A stretch of 23,659 nucleotides of DNA from contig DAOUAJ010000282.1 of NCBI GenBank assembly GCA_034433615.1, positions 1 through 23,659 on the forward strand, written 5' to 3'. The notes under the pieces are model-generated. The model was not told where the DNA came from. It worked only from the letters and a program-made list of their open reading frames with translations, and ran no database searches. This document shows positions 12,864 through 20,476 of the stretch, in pieces. The translations under genes and the position numbers were made by a program. Numbering within the stretch: position 1 is the stretch's first letter; each line of letters starts with the position of its first letter. Source of the DNA: DAOUAJ01 sp034433615. GTDB lineage: Bacteria; Chloroflexota; Anaerolineae; DUEN01.

Positions 12864-14690
12864 ATGCCATTCGAGTCCTTCGAAGAAGAGATGGAAGAGG
12901 CGGAGAAGTCCCCTTTTAACACGGCCCACTTCCTGCGCATGATGAGCTACCTGCATCCTCATAAGCGTAAAGCCTGGTGGGTGTTGACCGTGGTCACCAT
13001 CGGCGCACTCGCCGGGCTGGCCGAGCCGTATCTGTTGCGCGTGGCCGTGGACCAGGGCATCGTCGGGCGCGATCTGCGGGTATTGAACATGGCCGTCCTC
13101 GGCATGCTCCTCCTGCGTCTGATCGTGTGGGGGAGTAGCTACCTGCGCGTCTTCCTGACTAATGCCATCGGCCAGGGAGTACTCTACGATCTACGGCAAA
13201 CACTCTTTACTCACATCCAGAAGCTCTCCCTGCGCTTCTATGATCACCGGCCGGTGGGGCGCATCATGTCGCGTATCACCAGCGATGTGGACACTATTAA
13301 CAGCATGATCAGCGGTGGGCTGGTCATGGCCGCCAGCGAGAGCATTGCGCTGGTCGGCATCGTCATCATGCTGTTCAGCATCGAGTGGCGGCTGGCGTTG
13401 ATGACCTTCACCGTCTTCCCGTTCCTGATCCTGCTGGTGGTACGGGTACGACCGCAGATGGAGACGGCCTGGATGAACGTGCGCCGCAGCGTCTCCAACA
13501 TCAACGCCAACCTCAACGAGTCCATCAACGGCATCCTGGTGACGCAGGCCTTCAGCCGGCAGGCGATCAATGTGCGCACCTTCGACCGCCTGAATAACAA
13601 CTTGCTGAACCGGGTCATGGAAGGCGTCAAGTGGGAGATGATTATCTGGCCGTCGGTGGATTTCATCGGCGTGGTGGGGAGCGCCCTGGTGGTGTGGTAT
13701 GGCGCGCTGCTGGTGATGCGCGGGGACGTGACGTTGGGCTTCATCATGGCCTTTGTCAACTACCTGTGGCGCTTCTGGGGGCCGGTGAGCGCCATCAGCC
13801 GCACCTACAGCATGTTACTGAGCGCGATGGCCTCAGCCGAGCGCATCTTCGAGTTTCTGGACACGGAGCCGGAAGTGGCGGACAAGCCGAACGCGATCGT
13901 CATGCCGCGCATCCGGGGCGACGTGCGTCTGGAGCATGTCTCCTTCCGCTACGAGCCGGAAGACCCGGACGTGCTACAGGATATTAACCTGCACGTTCGT
14001 CCCGGTGAAACGATCGCCATCGTCGGCCCCACCGGTGCCGGCAAGAGCACGCTGATTAACCTGATCATGCGCTTCTACGATCCCACCCAGGGCCGGGTGT
14101 TGATTGACGGACACGACCTGCAGGACGTGAAGCTGGCGACACTGCGCTCGCAGATGGCCATCGTCTTGCAGGAGTCGTTCACCTTCTCCGGCACTATCGG
14201 CGATAACATCCGCTACAGCCGGCTGGACGCCAGCGATGAGGAGGTGCGACGGGCTGCGCAGGCGGTGGGATTGGACAAGTTCGTGCAGACGCTGGAGGAG
14301 AAGTACGACTACGAGGTGCAGGAGCGAGGCGGACGGTTGTCGGTGGGGCAACGGCAATTGGTGGCGTTCGCGCGGGCACTGCTGGCCGACCCACGTATCC
14401 TGATCCTGGATGAGGCCACGTCCAGCGTGGACACGGAGACGGAGCGCATCATCCAGCAGGCAATGGAGCGGCTGCTAGAAGGGCGGACAGCCTTCATCAT
14501 TGCTCACCGGCTGTCCACTATTCGCAACGCTGACCGCATCGTGGTACTGGAAGCGGGGCGCATCGTGGAGGAGGGGACGCACGAGGAGCTGCTGGCGCGG
14601 CGAGGGCTGTATCATCGGCTGTACATGACGCAGTTCGCCAGCCGACCGCTACTGGATGAGGTGACACCCGCCGAGCCCGTGTTGAACTAA
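12864..14690 (+). CDS. ABC exporter half-transporter, degenerate-signature subunit (BmrD/BmrC type)
   Basis: A 608-residue type IV ABC half-transporter with an acidic N-terminal extension (SFEEEMEEAEKS) before a six-helix membrane domain (about 35-330) and a nucleotide-binding domain (about 355-590). Walker A GPTGAGKST (388-396, K394), Walker B ILILD with E517 and switch H548 are intact, but the signature is LSVGQ (492-496) rather than LSGGQ. With the upstream partner this gives one consensus site (its own Walker A/B/H plus the partner's LSGGQ) and one degenerate site. The 99-nt gap to the first subunit holds an intergenic repeat but no clear promoter, so co-transcription is likely. The gene converges with the radical SAM gene, 17 nt apart. 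Confidence 0.92.
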   Translation: MPFESFEEEMEEAEKSPFNTAHFLRMMSYLHPHKRKAWWVLTVVTIGALAGLAEPYLLRVAVDQGIVGRDLRVLNMAVLGMLLLRLIVWGSSYLRVFLTNAIGQGVLYDLRQTLFTHIQKLSLRFYDHRPVGRIMSRITSDVDTINSMISGGLVMAASESIALVGIVIMLFSIEWRLALMTFTVFPFLILLVVRVRPQMETAWMNVRRSVSNINANLNESINGILVTQAFSRQAINVRTFDRLNNNLLNRVMEGVKWEMIIWPSVDFIGVVGSALVVWYGALLVMRGDVTLGFIMAFVNYLWRFWGPVSAISRTYSMLLSAMASAERIFEFLDTEPEVADKPNAIVMPRIRGDVRLEHVSFRYEPEDPDVLQDINLHVRPGETIAIVGPTGAGKSTLINLIMRFYDPTQGRVLIDGHDLQDVKLATLRSQMAIVLQESFTFSGTIGDNIRYSRLDASDEEVRRAAQAVGLDKFVQTLEEKYDYEVQERGGRLSVGQRQLVAFARALLADPRILILDEATSSVDTETERIIQQAMERLLEGRTAFIIAHRLSTIRNADRIVVLEAGRIVEEGTHEELLARRGLYHRLYMTQFASRPLLDEVTPAEPVLN

Positions 14691-14707
14691 GGAAATAGTG
14701 ATCACTT

Positions 14708-15904
14708 TCAGCGCTCAGCCGGGTATGCGACTTCGGGAAACAGAGGGAGCTGTACGGCCGGGGCACGTCCGGCGATGAGGAGAAAAGGGGCAGCCCGCTG
14801 CGTGTTGACACCCAGTCGTCCTAACTGGCTCAGATCACGCAGCATACCCTGGCGGCGGGCGGCCAAGATGCGGTCGGCCGCCCGCGGTCCGATGCCAGGG
14901 ACACGAAGAAGCTGGAAGCGACCGGCCCGGTTCACCTCGATAGGAAAGCGTTCCGGGTGGGTCAGCGCCCACGCTAACTTGGGGTCCCGGTCCAACAGGA
15001 GGTTACCTGCCGCGTCGTAAGTTAGCTCGTCCGCGCGAAAGCCGTAGAAACGGAGAAGGAAATCACCCTGATACAGGCGATGTTCGCGGAGCGGCGATGT
15101 CGGTGGCGCACTCTCCAACGGCGTGTCCGGGATTGGAGAGAAAGCGCTGAAGTAAGCGCGCGTGAGCGCCCGCGCACGATACAGAGATTGGGTGGTGGAA
15201 AGTAACTCTTGATCACTTTCACCGGCCGGGCCGACAACGAACTGGGTCACCGTGCCCGCTCGTGCCACCGCCCGGCCAGCCTGCTGAGCCTCGTGGATCA
15301 TCGTCGCAGCATGGCACAACGTCTCCATCAACGCGTGGGTGAACTCTTTGTGAGGAGCCAACCGCGCCAGCCGTTGCGGATTGGGCGCTTCCAGGTTCAC
15401 ACTCACCCGGTCGGCCAACGCGATGGCGCGCTCGATGTGGGCTAGCTCTGCGTTGGGCAACAGCTTGAGGTGGATGTAGCCACGAAACGCGTATTTCTGA
15501 CGCACCAGTTCGACGGTAGCGATCATGCGATCCATCGTGTGGGCCGTGCCTGCAATCCCTGAGCTCAGGAAAAGCCCCTCCACCAGTCCGGCACGCACCA
15601 TCTGATCGAAGGCATAAGCCAGGTTGTCGGGAGACAGCGACTCACGCCGGAAATCCCGCCCGGCGCGGAATGCGCAGTAGAAGCAGTCTTTCTCACACGC
15701 GCTGGTCTGCAGAATTTTGAGGATGGGCATCCGCCGACCGCCCGCATTGACATAAGAAACGCTCTGTTCGGGCATGAAGCCAGCGGGCATGCATAGCCGC
15801 GACCCTGGCTCGGAAAACAGCGCGGGTTCGCTGGTCTCCAGACAAGCATCATATTGAGCGGCCTCGCTCAACGACCGTACCCGGTCGTGCAAATCCGTAA
15901 CCAT
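14708..15904 (-). CDS. Putative DNA modification/repair radical SAM protein with helix-hairpin-helix
   Basis: A 398-residue radical SAM protein. The cluster-binding CxxxCxxC is C70, C74 and C77 (ACEKDCFYCAF), followed by a partial TIM barrel with FLSSGIAGT and VNLEAPN segments. The C-terminal RVPGIGPRAADRIL (about 333-346) is a helix-hairpin-helix DNA-binding motif, followed by a second LGRLGV helix. This layout matches the putative DNA modification/repair radical SAM family (COG4277). That family is typically encoded beside a uracil-DNA-glycosylase-like protein, and no such neighbour is present here. ATG at 15904 behind AGGTGAG and a consensus promoter only about 20 nt upstream. Reaction unknown. 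Confidence 0.85.
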   Translation of the reverse strand: MVTDLHDRVRSLSEAAQYDACLETSEPALFSEPGSRLCMPAGFMPEQSVSYVNAGGRRMPILKILQTSACEKDCFYCAFRAGRDFRRESLSPDNLAYAFDQMVRAGLVEGLFLSSGIAGTAHTMDRMIATVELVRQKYAFRGYIHLKLLPNAELAHIERAIALADRVSVNLEAPNPQRLARLAPHKEFTHALMETLCHAATMIHEAQQAGRAVARAGTVTQFVVGPAGESDQELLSTTQSLYRARALTRAYFSAFSPIPDTPLESAPPTSPLREHRLYQGDFLLRFYGFRADELTYDAAGNLLLDRDPKLAWALTHPERFPIEVNRAGRFQLLRVPGIGPRAADRILAARRQGMLRDLSQLGRLGVNTQRAAPFLLIAGRAPAVQLPLFPEVAYPAER

Positions 15905-15921
15905 ATGCTCACCTCACCCTT

Positions 15922-15950
15922 ATTATACGAACAGATGTGCTATTTGTCAA
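15922..15950 (-). promoter_or_regulatory. Full-consensus sigma70 promoter of the radical SAM gene
   Basis: On the minus strand TTGACA (15950-15945), exactly 17 nt, then TATAAT (15927-15922): a perfect consensus promoter. The start is expected near 15915, leaving a 5'UTR of about 11 nt that is just long enough for the ribosome site. Confidence 0.92.
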
Positions 15951-15997
15951 AATCCGTCTTTGCTAGCAGCAGCCCCAGATCAACCGCCATTGTGTGG

Positions 15998-16026
15998 TTG
16001 ACACTCCCACTCCCCTCAAGTACAAT
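15998..16026 (+). promoter_or_regulatory. Sigma70-type promoter of fumC-rimO
   Basis: TTGACA (15998-16003), 17-nt spacer, TACAAT (16021-16026). Transcription would start near 16033, giving a 120-nt 5'UTR before the fumC ATG at 16153. In that UTR TGCGTATT and AATACGTA can pair at a distance, but no known riboswitch class is recognised. Confidence 0.9.
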
Positions 16027-16152
16027 CACCATCGGATAAAGGAACCGTGAAGACGTCGTGCGTATTCGGTGGTGCAGGTTTCATGTCTCATCTTTTGGGA
16101 GATCGGATCCGCAATACGTACCACGCAACACAAGGGTTTAAAGGAGCGAGGT

Positions 16153-17559
16153 ATGCCTATTGAAATGCGTGTTGAGCGAGACTCTCTGGGTGAAGTACAG
16201 GTGCCGGCCCACGCGTTGTATGGCGCGCAAACCCAGCGCGCGGTGGAGAACTTCCCCATCAGCGGGCTGCGCTTCCCGCGTTCGTTTATCCGAGCGCTGG
16301 GGTTAATTAAGGCTGCAGCCGCCCGCGTGAATCGGGACCTGGGACTGCTGGAGGCGGAAAAGGCGCGCTTGATCGAACAGGCTGCTCAGGAGGTGGCGGA
16401 GGGCCGTTGGGACGACCAGTTCCCCATTGACATCTTCCAGACCGGCTCCGGCACATCTACGAACATGAACGCCAACGAAGTGATTGCCAATCGTGCACTG
16501 CAATTGATGCGCGGTGAGATCGGCTCCAAGGCAATCCACCCGAACGATCACGTGAACATGGGGCAATCGTCCAACGACGTGATCCCCGCGGCCATTCACG
16601 TAGCTGCCTATTTGGAAGTGACAGAGGCGCTGCTGCCGGCGTTACGTCACCTGCACCGGGCCCTCTGCAAACGGGCAGCCGAGACTGATGACGTGATCAA
16701 GACGGGGCGCACCCACCTGATGGATGCTACTCCCATCCGCATGGGCCAGGAGATCAGCGGCTGGGCGGCCCAGATCGAGAAGGGGATCGCTCGTATTGAA
16801 GCTACCCTGCCTCGCCTGGCTGAGCTGGCAATCGGGGGGACCGCGGTGGGAACGGGCATCAACGCCCATCCGGAGTTTGGACGGCGCATGGCGACAGCCT
16901 TGTCGGCACGGACTGGGCTTCCCTTCGTCGAGGCGACCAATCACTTTGAGGCGCAGGCTTCTCAAGATACGGCCGTCGAGCTGAGCGGGCAGCTCAAGAC
17001 CGTCGCCGCCTCGCTTATGAAGATTGCCAACGACCTGCGCTGGATGAACTCCGGGCCGCAAGCGGGGCTGGCCGAGATCGTCCTGCCTGGACTGCAGCCC
17101 GGCTCCTCGATTATGCCGGGAAAGATCAACCCGGTCATCCCCGAAGCGGTGATGATGGTGTGCGCCCAGGTGTTCGGCAACGACCTCACCATCACCATCG
17201 GCGGTCAGGCGGGCAACTTCGAGCTGAACGTGATGCTGCCGGTGATTGCCTACAACCTGTTGCAGTCTATCACATTGCTGGCCCGGGCCGCAGAGGTGTT
17301 GGCAGACAAGGCGATAGCCGGATTCACCGTGAATCGGGAGCACGTCGCCGATCTGATCGAGCGCAACCCCATCATTGTGACCGCCCTGAACCCGGTCATT
17401 GGCTATGACAGAGCGGCCCAGGTCGCCAAGCGCGCTTATGCAGAAGGACGGCGGGTCAAGGAGGTGGCGGCTGAGATGACGGACCTCAGCCCAGAGGAAC
17501 TGGATCGCCTGCTGGACCCGCGGGCCTTGACGGAAGGCGGGATTCAGCGAGAACGATGA
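16153..17559 (+). CDS. fumC: Class II fumarate hydratase
   Basis: Interconverts fumarate and malate in the TCA cycle. It has 468 residues, the standard size for the homotetrameric class II enzyme. GSGTSTNMNANEV, HPNDHVNMGQSSND and the superfamily signature GSSIMPGKINP (317-327) are present. The following VIPE matches actinobacterial-type fumarases (the E. coli form reads TQCE), and GNFELNVMLPV plus VTALNPVIGYDRAA fit fumarase better than aspartase. Aspartate ammonia-lyase is the main alternative but less likely. The ATG at 16153 is chosen for AAGGAGCGAGG just upstream; the in-frame start at 16069 lies in the UTR without conserved sequence. The stop overlaps rimO by 4 nt (ATGA). Confidence 0.9.
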   Translation: MPIEMRVERDSLGEVQVPAHALYGAQTQRAVENFPISGLRFPRSFIRALGLIKAAAARVNRDLGLLEAEKARLIEQAAQEVAEGRWDDQFPIDIFQTGSGTSTNMNANEVIANRALQLMRGEIGSKAIHPNDHVNMGQSSNDVIPAAIHVAAYLEVTEALLPALRHLHRALCKRAAETDDVIKTGRTHLMDATPIRMGQEISGWAAQIEKGIARIEATLPRLAELAIGGTAVGTGINAHPEFGRRMATALSARTGLPFVEATNHFEAQASQDTAVELSGQLKTVAASLMKIANDLRWMNSGPQAGLAEIVLPGLQPGSSIMPGKINPVIPEAVMMVCAQVFGNDLTITIGGQAGNFELNVMLPVIAYNLLQSITLLARAAEVLADKAIAGFTVNREHVADLIERNPIIVTALNPVIGYDRAAQVAKRAYAEGRRVKEVAAEMTDLSPEELDRLLDPRALTEGGIQRER

Positions 17560-18884
17560 GATATTACCTGTTAACCTTAGGGTGCCCGAAGAATGTCGTG
17601 GATAGTGAAGCGATGGCGATGCTGCTGAGGCGGCAGGGGTACGAGGCCACGGCTGATCCCCAAGAAGCGCATCTCCTCATCGTCAACACGTGCGGTTTTC
17701 TGCAGGCGGCCCAGGAGGAATCCATCGAGGCGTTGCAGGAGCTGGCGCGGCACAAACGGCGCGAGCAGGTCCTGATTGCTGCCGGCTGCCTGGCCCAGCG
17801 GACGGGGGAGGAGATCCTCGCCCGGGTGCCTCAGGTGGACGGACTGTTGGGCACGCGGCGCTGGATGGAGATCACCCGGCTGGTAGAGAGGCTGCGTGAC
17901 AGGCGGCACGGCCGGCGGCGGGCGCGCTACCAATGGCTGGGCGACCCGGAGACGCCCCTGGAGAGTGCCTGGGAGCGGCCACCAGCCGTGGGAGGGAGCG
18001 CATACTTGAAGATCAGCGACGGCTGCAGTGCCCCCTGCGCGTTCTGCTCCATCCCCGGCATCAAAGGCAGGCTACGCAGTCGCCCGTTCGGGGCCGTCGT
18101 GGACGAGGCGTGCGCGCTGGCCGCGGCCGGCGCCCGCGAGATCGTGCTGGTGGCCCAGGACACGACCGATTACGGCCGAGACCGCGGCGAGCCGGACAGC
18201 CTGCCCCGGCTGATGCAAGCCATCGTGCAGCGGGCCGAAGGATTGCACTGGCTGCGGGTGATGTACGCTTATCCCGGGCACGTCACCGATACGTTGATCG
18301 AGGTGATGGCCAGCCATGATCGTATCGTCCACTACCTGGACATCCCGCTCCAGCACATCCACCCGGACACCCTGCGCCGGATGCGCCGCCCGGCCCCTGA
18401 ACACGCGTGGGAGCACATCGAGAAGTTGCGCCGGGCCATGCCGGACATCGCGCTGCGCACAACGTTCATCGTCGGCTTCCCTGGTGAGACGGAGGCCGAA
18501 TTCCAGGCGCTGCTCGATTTCGTCACCGCTGCCCGCTTCGACAAAGTGGGGGTGTTCCAGTTCAGCCCGGAGCCGGGCACCCCGGCTGCCACGTTCCCCG
18601 ACCAGGTGCCTGATGAGGTGAAGCAGGAACGGTGGGCACGGCTGATGGAAGCCCAGCAGCGCGTCTCTCTGGAGCGAAACCAGGCTCAGATCGGACGGAT
18701 ATTGGACGTGCTGGTAGAAGGACACGATCAAGGGATGGGTTACGGGCGGTCATACCGGGATGCGCCCGAAGTGGACGGGCTGGTCCTGTTCCCTGGATCG
18801 GTTGCCGTGGGTGAGATCGTTCCCGTGCGCATCACAGGCGCGTTAGAGTACGACTTGGAGGGTAAATTAATGAGTAAAGCGTGA
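17556..18884 (+). CDS. rimO: Ribosomal protein uS12 methylthiotransferase RimO
   Basis: Radical SAM enzyme that adds a methylthio group to an Asp of ribosomal protein uS12. The 442-residue protein has the N-terminal methylthiotransferase domain with cluster ligands C10 (TLGCPKN), C46 (VNTCGF) and C78 (AAGCLAQR). The radical SAM domain has C157, C161 and C164 (CSAPCAFC), and a C-terminal TRAM domain (about 375-442) follows. The TLGCPKNVVDSE start and SDGCSAPCAFCSIP are specific to RimO rather than MiaB. Its ATG overlaps the fumC stop, so the two are co-transcribed and probably coupled. It converges with the MerR-type gene. Confidence 0.96.
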   Translation: MRYYLLTLGCPKNVVDSEAMAMLLRRQGYEATADPQEAHLLIVNTCGFLQAAQEESIEALQELARHKRREQVLIAAGCLAQRTGEEILARVPQVDGLLGTRRWMEITRLVERLRDRRHGRRRARYQWLGDPETPLESAWERPPAVGGSAYLKISDGCSAPCAFCSIPGIKGRLRSRPFGAVVDEACALAAAGAREIVLVAQDTTDYGRDRGEPDSLPRLMQAIVQRAEGLHWLRVMYAYPGHVTDTLIEVMASHDRIVHYLDIPLQHIHPDTLRRMRRPAPEHAWEHIEKLRRAMPDIALRTTFIVGFPGETEAEFQALLDFVTAARFDKVGVFQFSPEPGTPAATFPDQVPDEVKQERWARLMEAQQRVSLERNQAQIGRILDVLVEGHDQGMGYGRSYRDAPEVDGLVLFPGSVAVGEIVPVRITGALEYDLEGKLMSKA

Positions 18885-18889
18885 GACGT

Positions 18890-18916
18890 GAAGCGTAACC
18901 GACCCTTTTACGTTTC
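18890..18916. terminator. Possible bidirectional terminator between rimO and the MerR-type gene
   Basis: GAAGCGTAA (18890-18898) and TTACGTTTC (18908-18916) form a 9-bp stem with one G-U pair and a 9-nt loop. The top strand continues GCGTTTTACG. It is built of the same ACGTTT/ACGTAA words as the repeat at 12768-12838 and lies between two converging genes. Confidence 0.45.
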
Positions 18917-18929
18917 GCGTTTTACGGCT

Positions 18930-19595
18930 TTAGCGCCCCGTCAGCCATGCCAAAAGGCCCCGGCTGCGCTGTGGTATTGCCTCCTGAAGCGCGGTTAGTT
19001 GGTCGGCGATACGATCTAGCGTTGATTCTACAGCCTGCATGCGAGCCTCTATCCGCTCCCTGTGCGACTCGTCCCGGCGGCGCATTTCGGCCATCTCTCG
19101 CTCCAACTCCAACATACGGTCTCGTAGTTTGGCGTTTTCTTCTTTGATGTTGAAGTTGTCTTGCACGACGACCCCCATGAGTTCACGATTGGCTTGTTGG
19201 GCATTGAGGATGGCCTGCTGGCCACCAGCGACGGTGTGCAGGGTGTCCGCCAGGATAGAAACCGCGGGAGCCAGCGCCGGCAGGCTGGCCTCCGCGGAGA
19301 CCAACGAATATCGAGACGCGTCGCCGCCGTCACCACGTTTGAGAGCGGCCAGACGGCGTTCGACCTGCTGGTAGGTAAAACCTTCTGCCAGCAGTCCTTT
19401 GATCGTCAGCAGGGTGGTCAGGTCCTCGTCGGTGTAGCGACGATGGATGCCGTCCACATCGGCCACACTGCCTGGCTCACCGGCGTCCGGCGAGAGATAC
19501 TCGCTGAAGCGCTGTGACCAGCGCCGCAGCGTGGAGGTGGATACACCGAGCCGGGCGGCCACTTCAGCAGGTCGGCGGGCATTTTGCTCACTCAT
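18930..19595 (-). CDS. MerR-type helix-turn-helix protein with C-terminal coiled coil
   Basis: A 221-residue protein with an N-terminal MerR-like winged helix: RPAEVAARLGVSTSTLRRWS (about 8-27), then a RRYTDEDLTTLLTIKGLLAEGFTYQQV wing and helix (to about 82). A linker is followed by a strongly heptad-like charged coil (about 148-205: EENAKLRDRMLELEREMAEMRRR onward), ending in RGLLAWLTGR. No Cys effector site is visible, so it is not a metal sensor of the classic kind. The coil suggests dimerisation or a structural or partition-like role. The ATG at 19595 is chosen because GAGGAG sits 7 nt upstream; an upstream GTG at 19601 would overlap that site. Regulatory target unknown; convergent with rimO. 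Confidence 0.72.
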   Translation of the reverse strand: MSEQNARRPAEVAARLGVSTSTLRRWSQRFSEYLSPDAGEPGSVADVDGIHRRYTDEDLTTLLTIKGLLAEGFTYQQVERRLAALKRGDGGDASRYSLVSAEASLPALAPAVSILADTLHTVAGGQQAILNAQQANRELMGVVVQDNFNIKEENAKLRDRMLELEREMAEMRRRDESHRERIEARMQAVESTLDRIADQLTALQEAIPQRSRGLLAWLTGR

Positions 19596-19699
19596 AGTCA
19601 CTCCTCAGGAGATAGAATCTCGTAACAATGTACGATCCTGTTGGCCATAGGTGTCGGGTGCTTATCCGTTGCAGCATGAGCGGCGTCCAAATAGTACCT

Positions 19700-20071
19700 T
19701 CACTCTTCGATGACGCGGTAACTGGCATCCACGACTTCACCCGGTGAAGATTCGCCAGCCTGGCGGCCGGATGACTCGTAAAGATCGAACTCATGCTCGG
19801 CCACCACGGCTGGGGGGCTCAACTCGATCAGAAGACGGGCCGCCAGGATCAGGATAGCCAGGTCGTCAAGCTGACCAAGCAACGGTAGCAGGTCGGGCGC
19901 GATATCAATGGGAAACAACGCGTAGACGAGAGCCAGACCGGGGATCAAGAGCTTGATGAACGGCGAAACTCGATGATCGCGGAGCAAGCGCCAGGCCAGG
20001 CGTAATGTGCGCCACGCCTCAAACCATATCCCTGATCTCAGAGAATACCTGGTCTTTTGCGAACGAGCCAT
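19700..20071 (-). CDS. DUF1232 (YkvA-like) membrane protein
   Basis: A 123-residue protein with the DUF1232 core: a hydrophobic segment followed by ALVYALFPIDIAPDLLPLLGQLDDLAILILAARLL (about 47-81). This is typical of YkvA-like proteins with two short membrane segments around a conserved P-D-P/L-G-x-x-D-D pattern. The tail is acidic and poorly conserved. Function is unknown across the family. The ATG at 20071 is preferred for AGGAAA upstream; a GTG at 20089 is possible. It lies 104 nt upstream of the MerR-type gene on the same strand and has its own promoter. Confidence 0.8.
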   Translation of the reverse strand: MARSQKTRYSLRSGIWFEAWRTLRLAWRLLRDHRVSPFIKLLIPGLALVYALFPIDIAPDLLPLLGQLDDLAILILAARLLIELSPPAVVAEHEFDLYESSGRQAGESSPGEVVDASYRVIEE

Positions 20072-20137
20072 GAGGTTTCCTGCCTGCACCCGGCAATCCG
20101 TTCACGTAATCGCTCACGGTCTTAGCGATCTATGCTC

Positions 20138-20166
20138 ATTATACGCACGAGAGCCCAGTTTGGCAA
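20138..20166 (-). promoter_or_regulatory. Sigma70-type promoter of the DUF1232 gene
   Basis: On the minus strand TTGCCA (20166-20161), 17-nt spacer, TATAAT (20143-20138). The start is expected near 20131, about 60 nt before the ATG at 20071. Confidence 0.8.
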
Positions 20167-20267
20167 ACCTCCTCGAAAGCTCCAGGGGCCAGATGCGACG
20201 CACTGCTTTGAAAATAACCGCACCGGGCGTTTTCGTCCATCGGAACGCCGGGCGGCGGCCCTGAAAA

Positions 20268-20408
20268 TAGCAGTCAGCGATTAGCGATCAGCCATTAGCC
20301 GTTCTGACTGAAGGCTGACGGCTGCTTGTGGCCCGCATTTGTGGTCTTCGCCTCTCAGAAGACCATGGGCTAAAAGCTGACAGCTAACTGCTGACGGCTG
20401 ACCGCTTT
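20268..20408. repeat. Dispersed TCAGC/TTAGC-rich repeat, long form with inner hairpin
   Basis: Left part AGCAGTCAGCGATTAGCGATC and right part AAAGCTGACAGC...GGCTGACCGCTTTT are rough inverse copies built of the same 7-8-nt words as 5630-5699 and 23008-23045. In the middle TGGTCTTC and GAAGACCA form an 8-bp inverted repeat with loop GCCTCTCA. Apart from the DUF1232 promoter, the 405-nt gap 20072-20476 holds only this repeat and a GGCGCGCGCC palindrome (20420-20429). No gene is seen. Confidence 0.65.
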
Positions 20409-20476
20409 TCATTGGCCATGGCGCGCGCCTGGCATGAACAACTGGCCTTCCGTGTTAACATTGCTTTGGTGCTTGC

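Noticed and set aside
14697..14706. AGTGATCACT palindrome between convergent genes
   Set aside because: 10 nt only, no U-tract and no second copy nearby; likely chance.
16642..17343. A 233-codon minus-strand frame inside fumC
   Set aside because: Shadow of fumC: composition typical of antisense of a GC-rich gene, no ribosome site and no recognisable domain.
20268..20408. Possible CRISPR array because of regular short words
   Set aside because: Units are 7-8 nt, degenerate and inverted, with no constant 24-40-nt repeat and unique spacers, and no cas gene is present.
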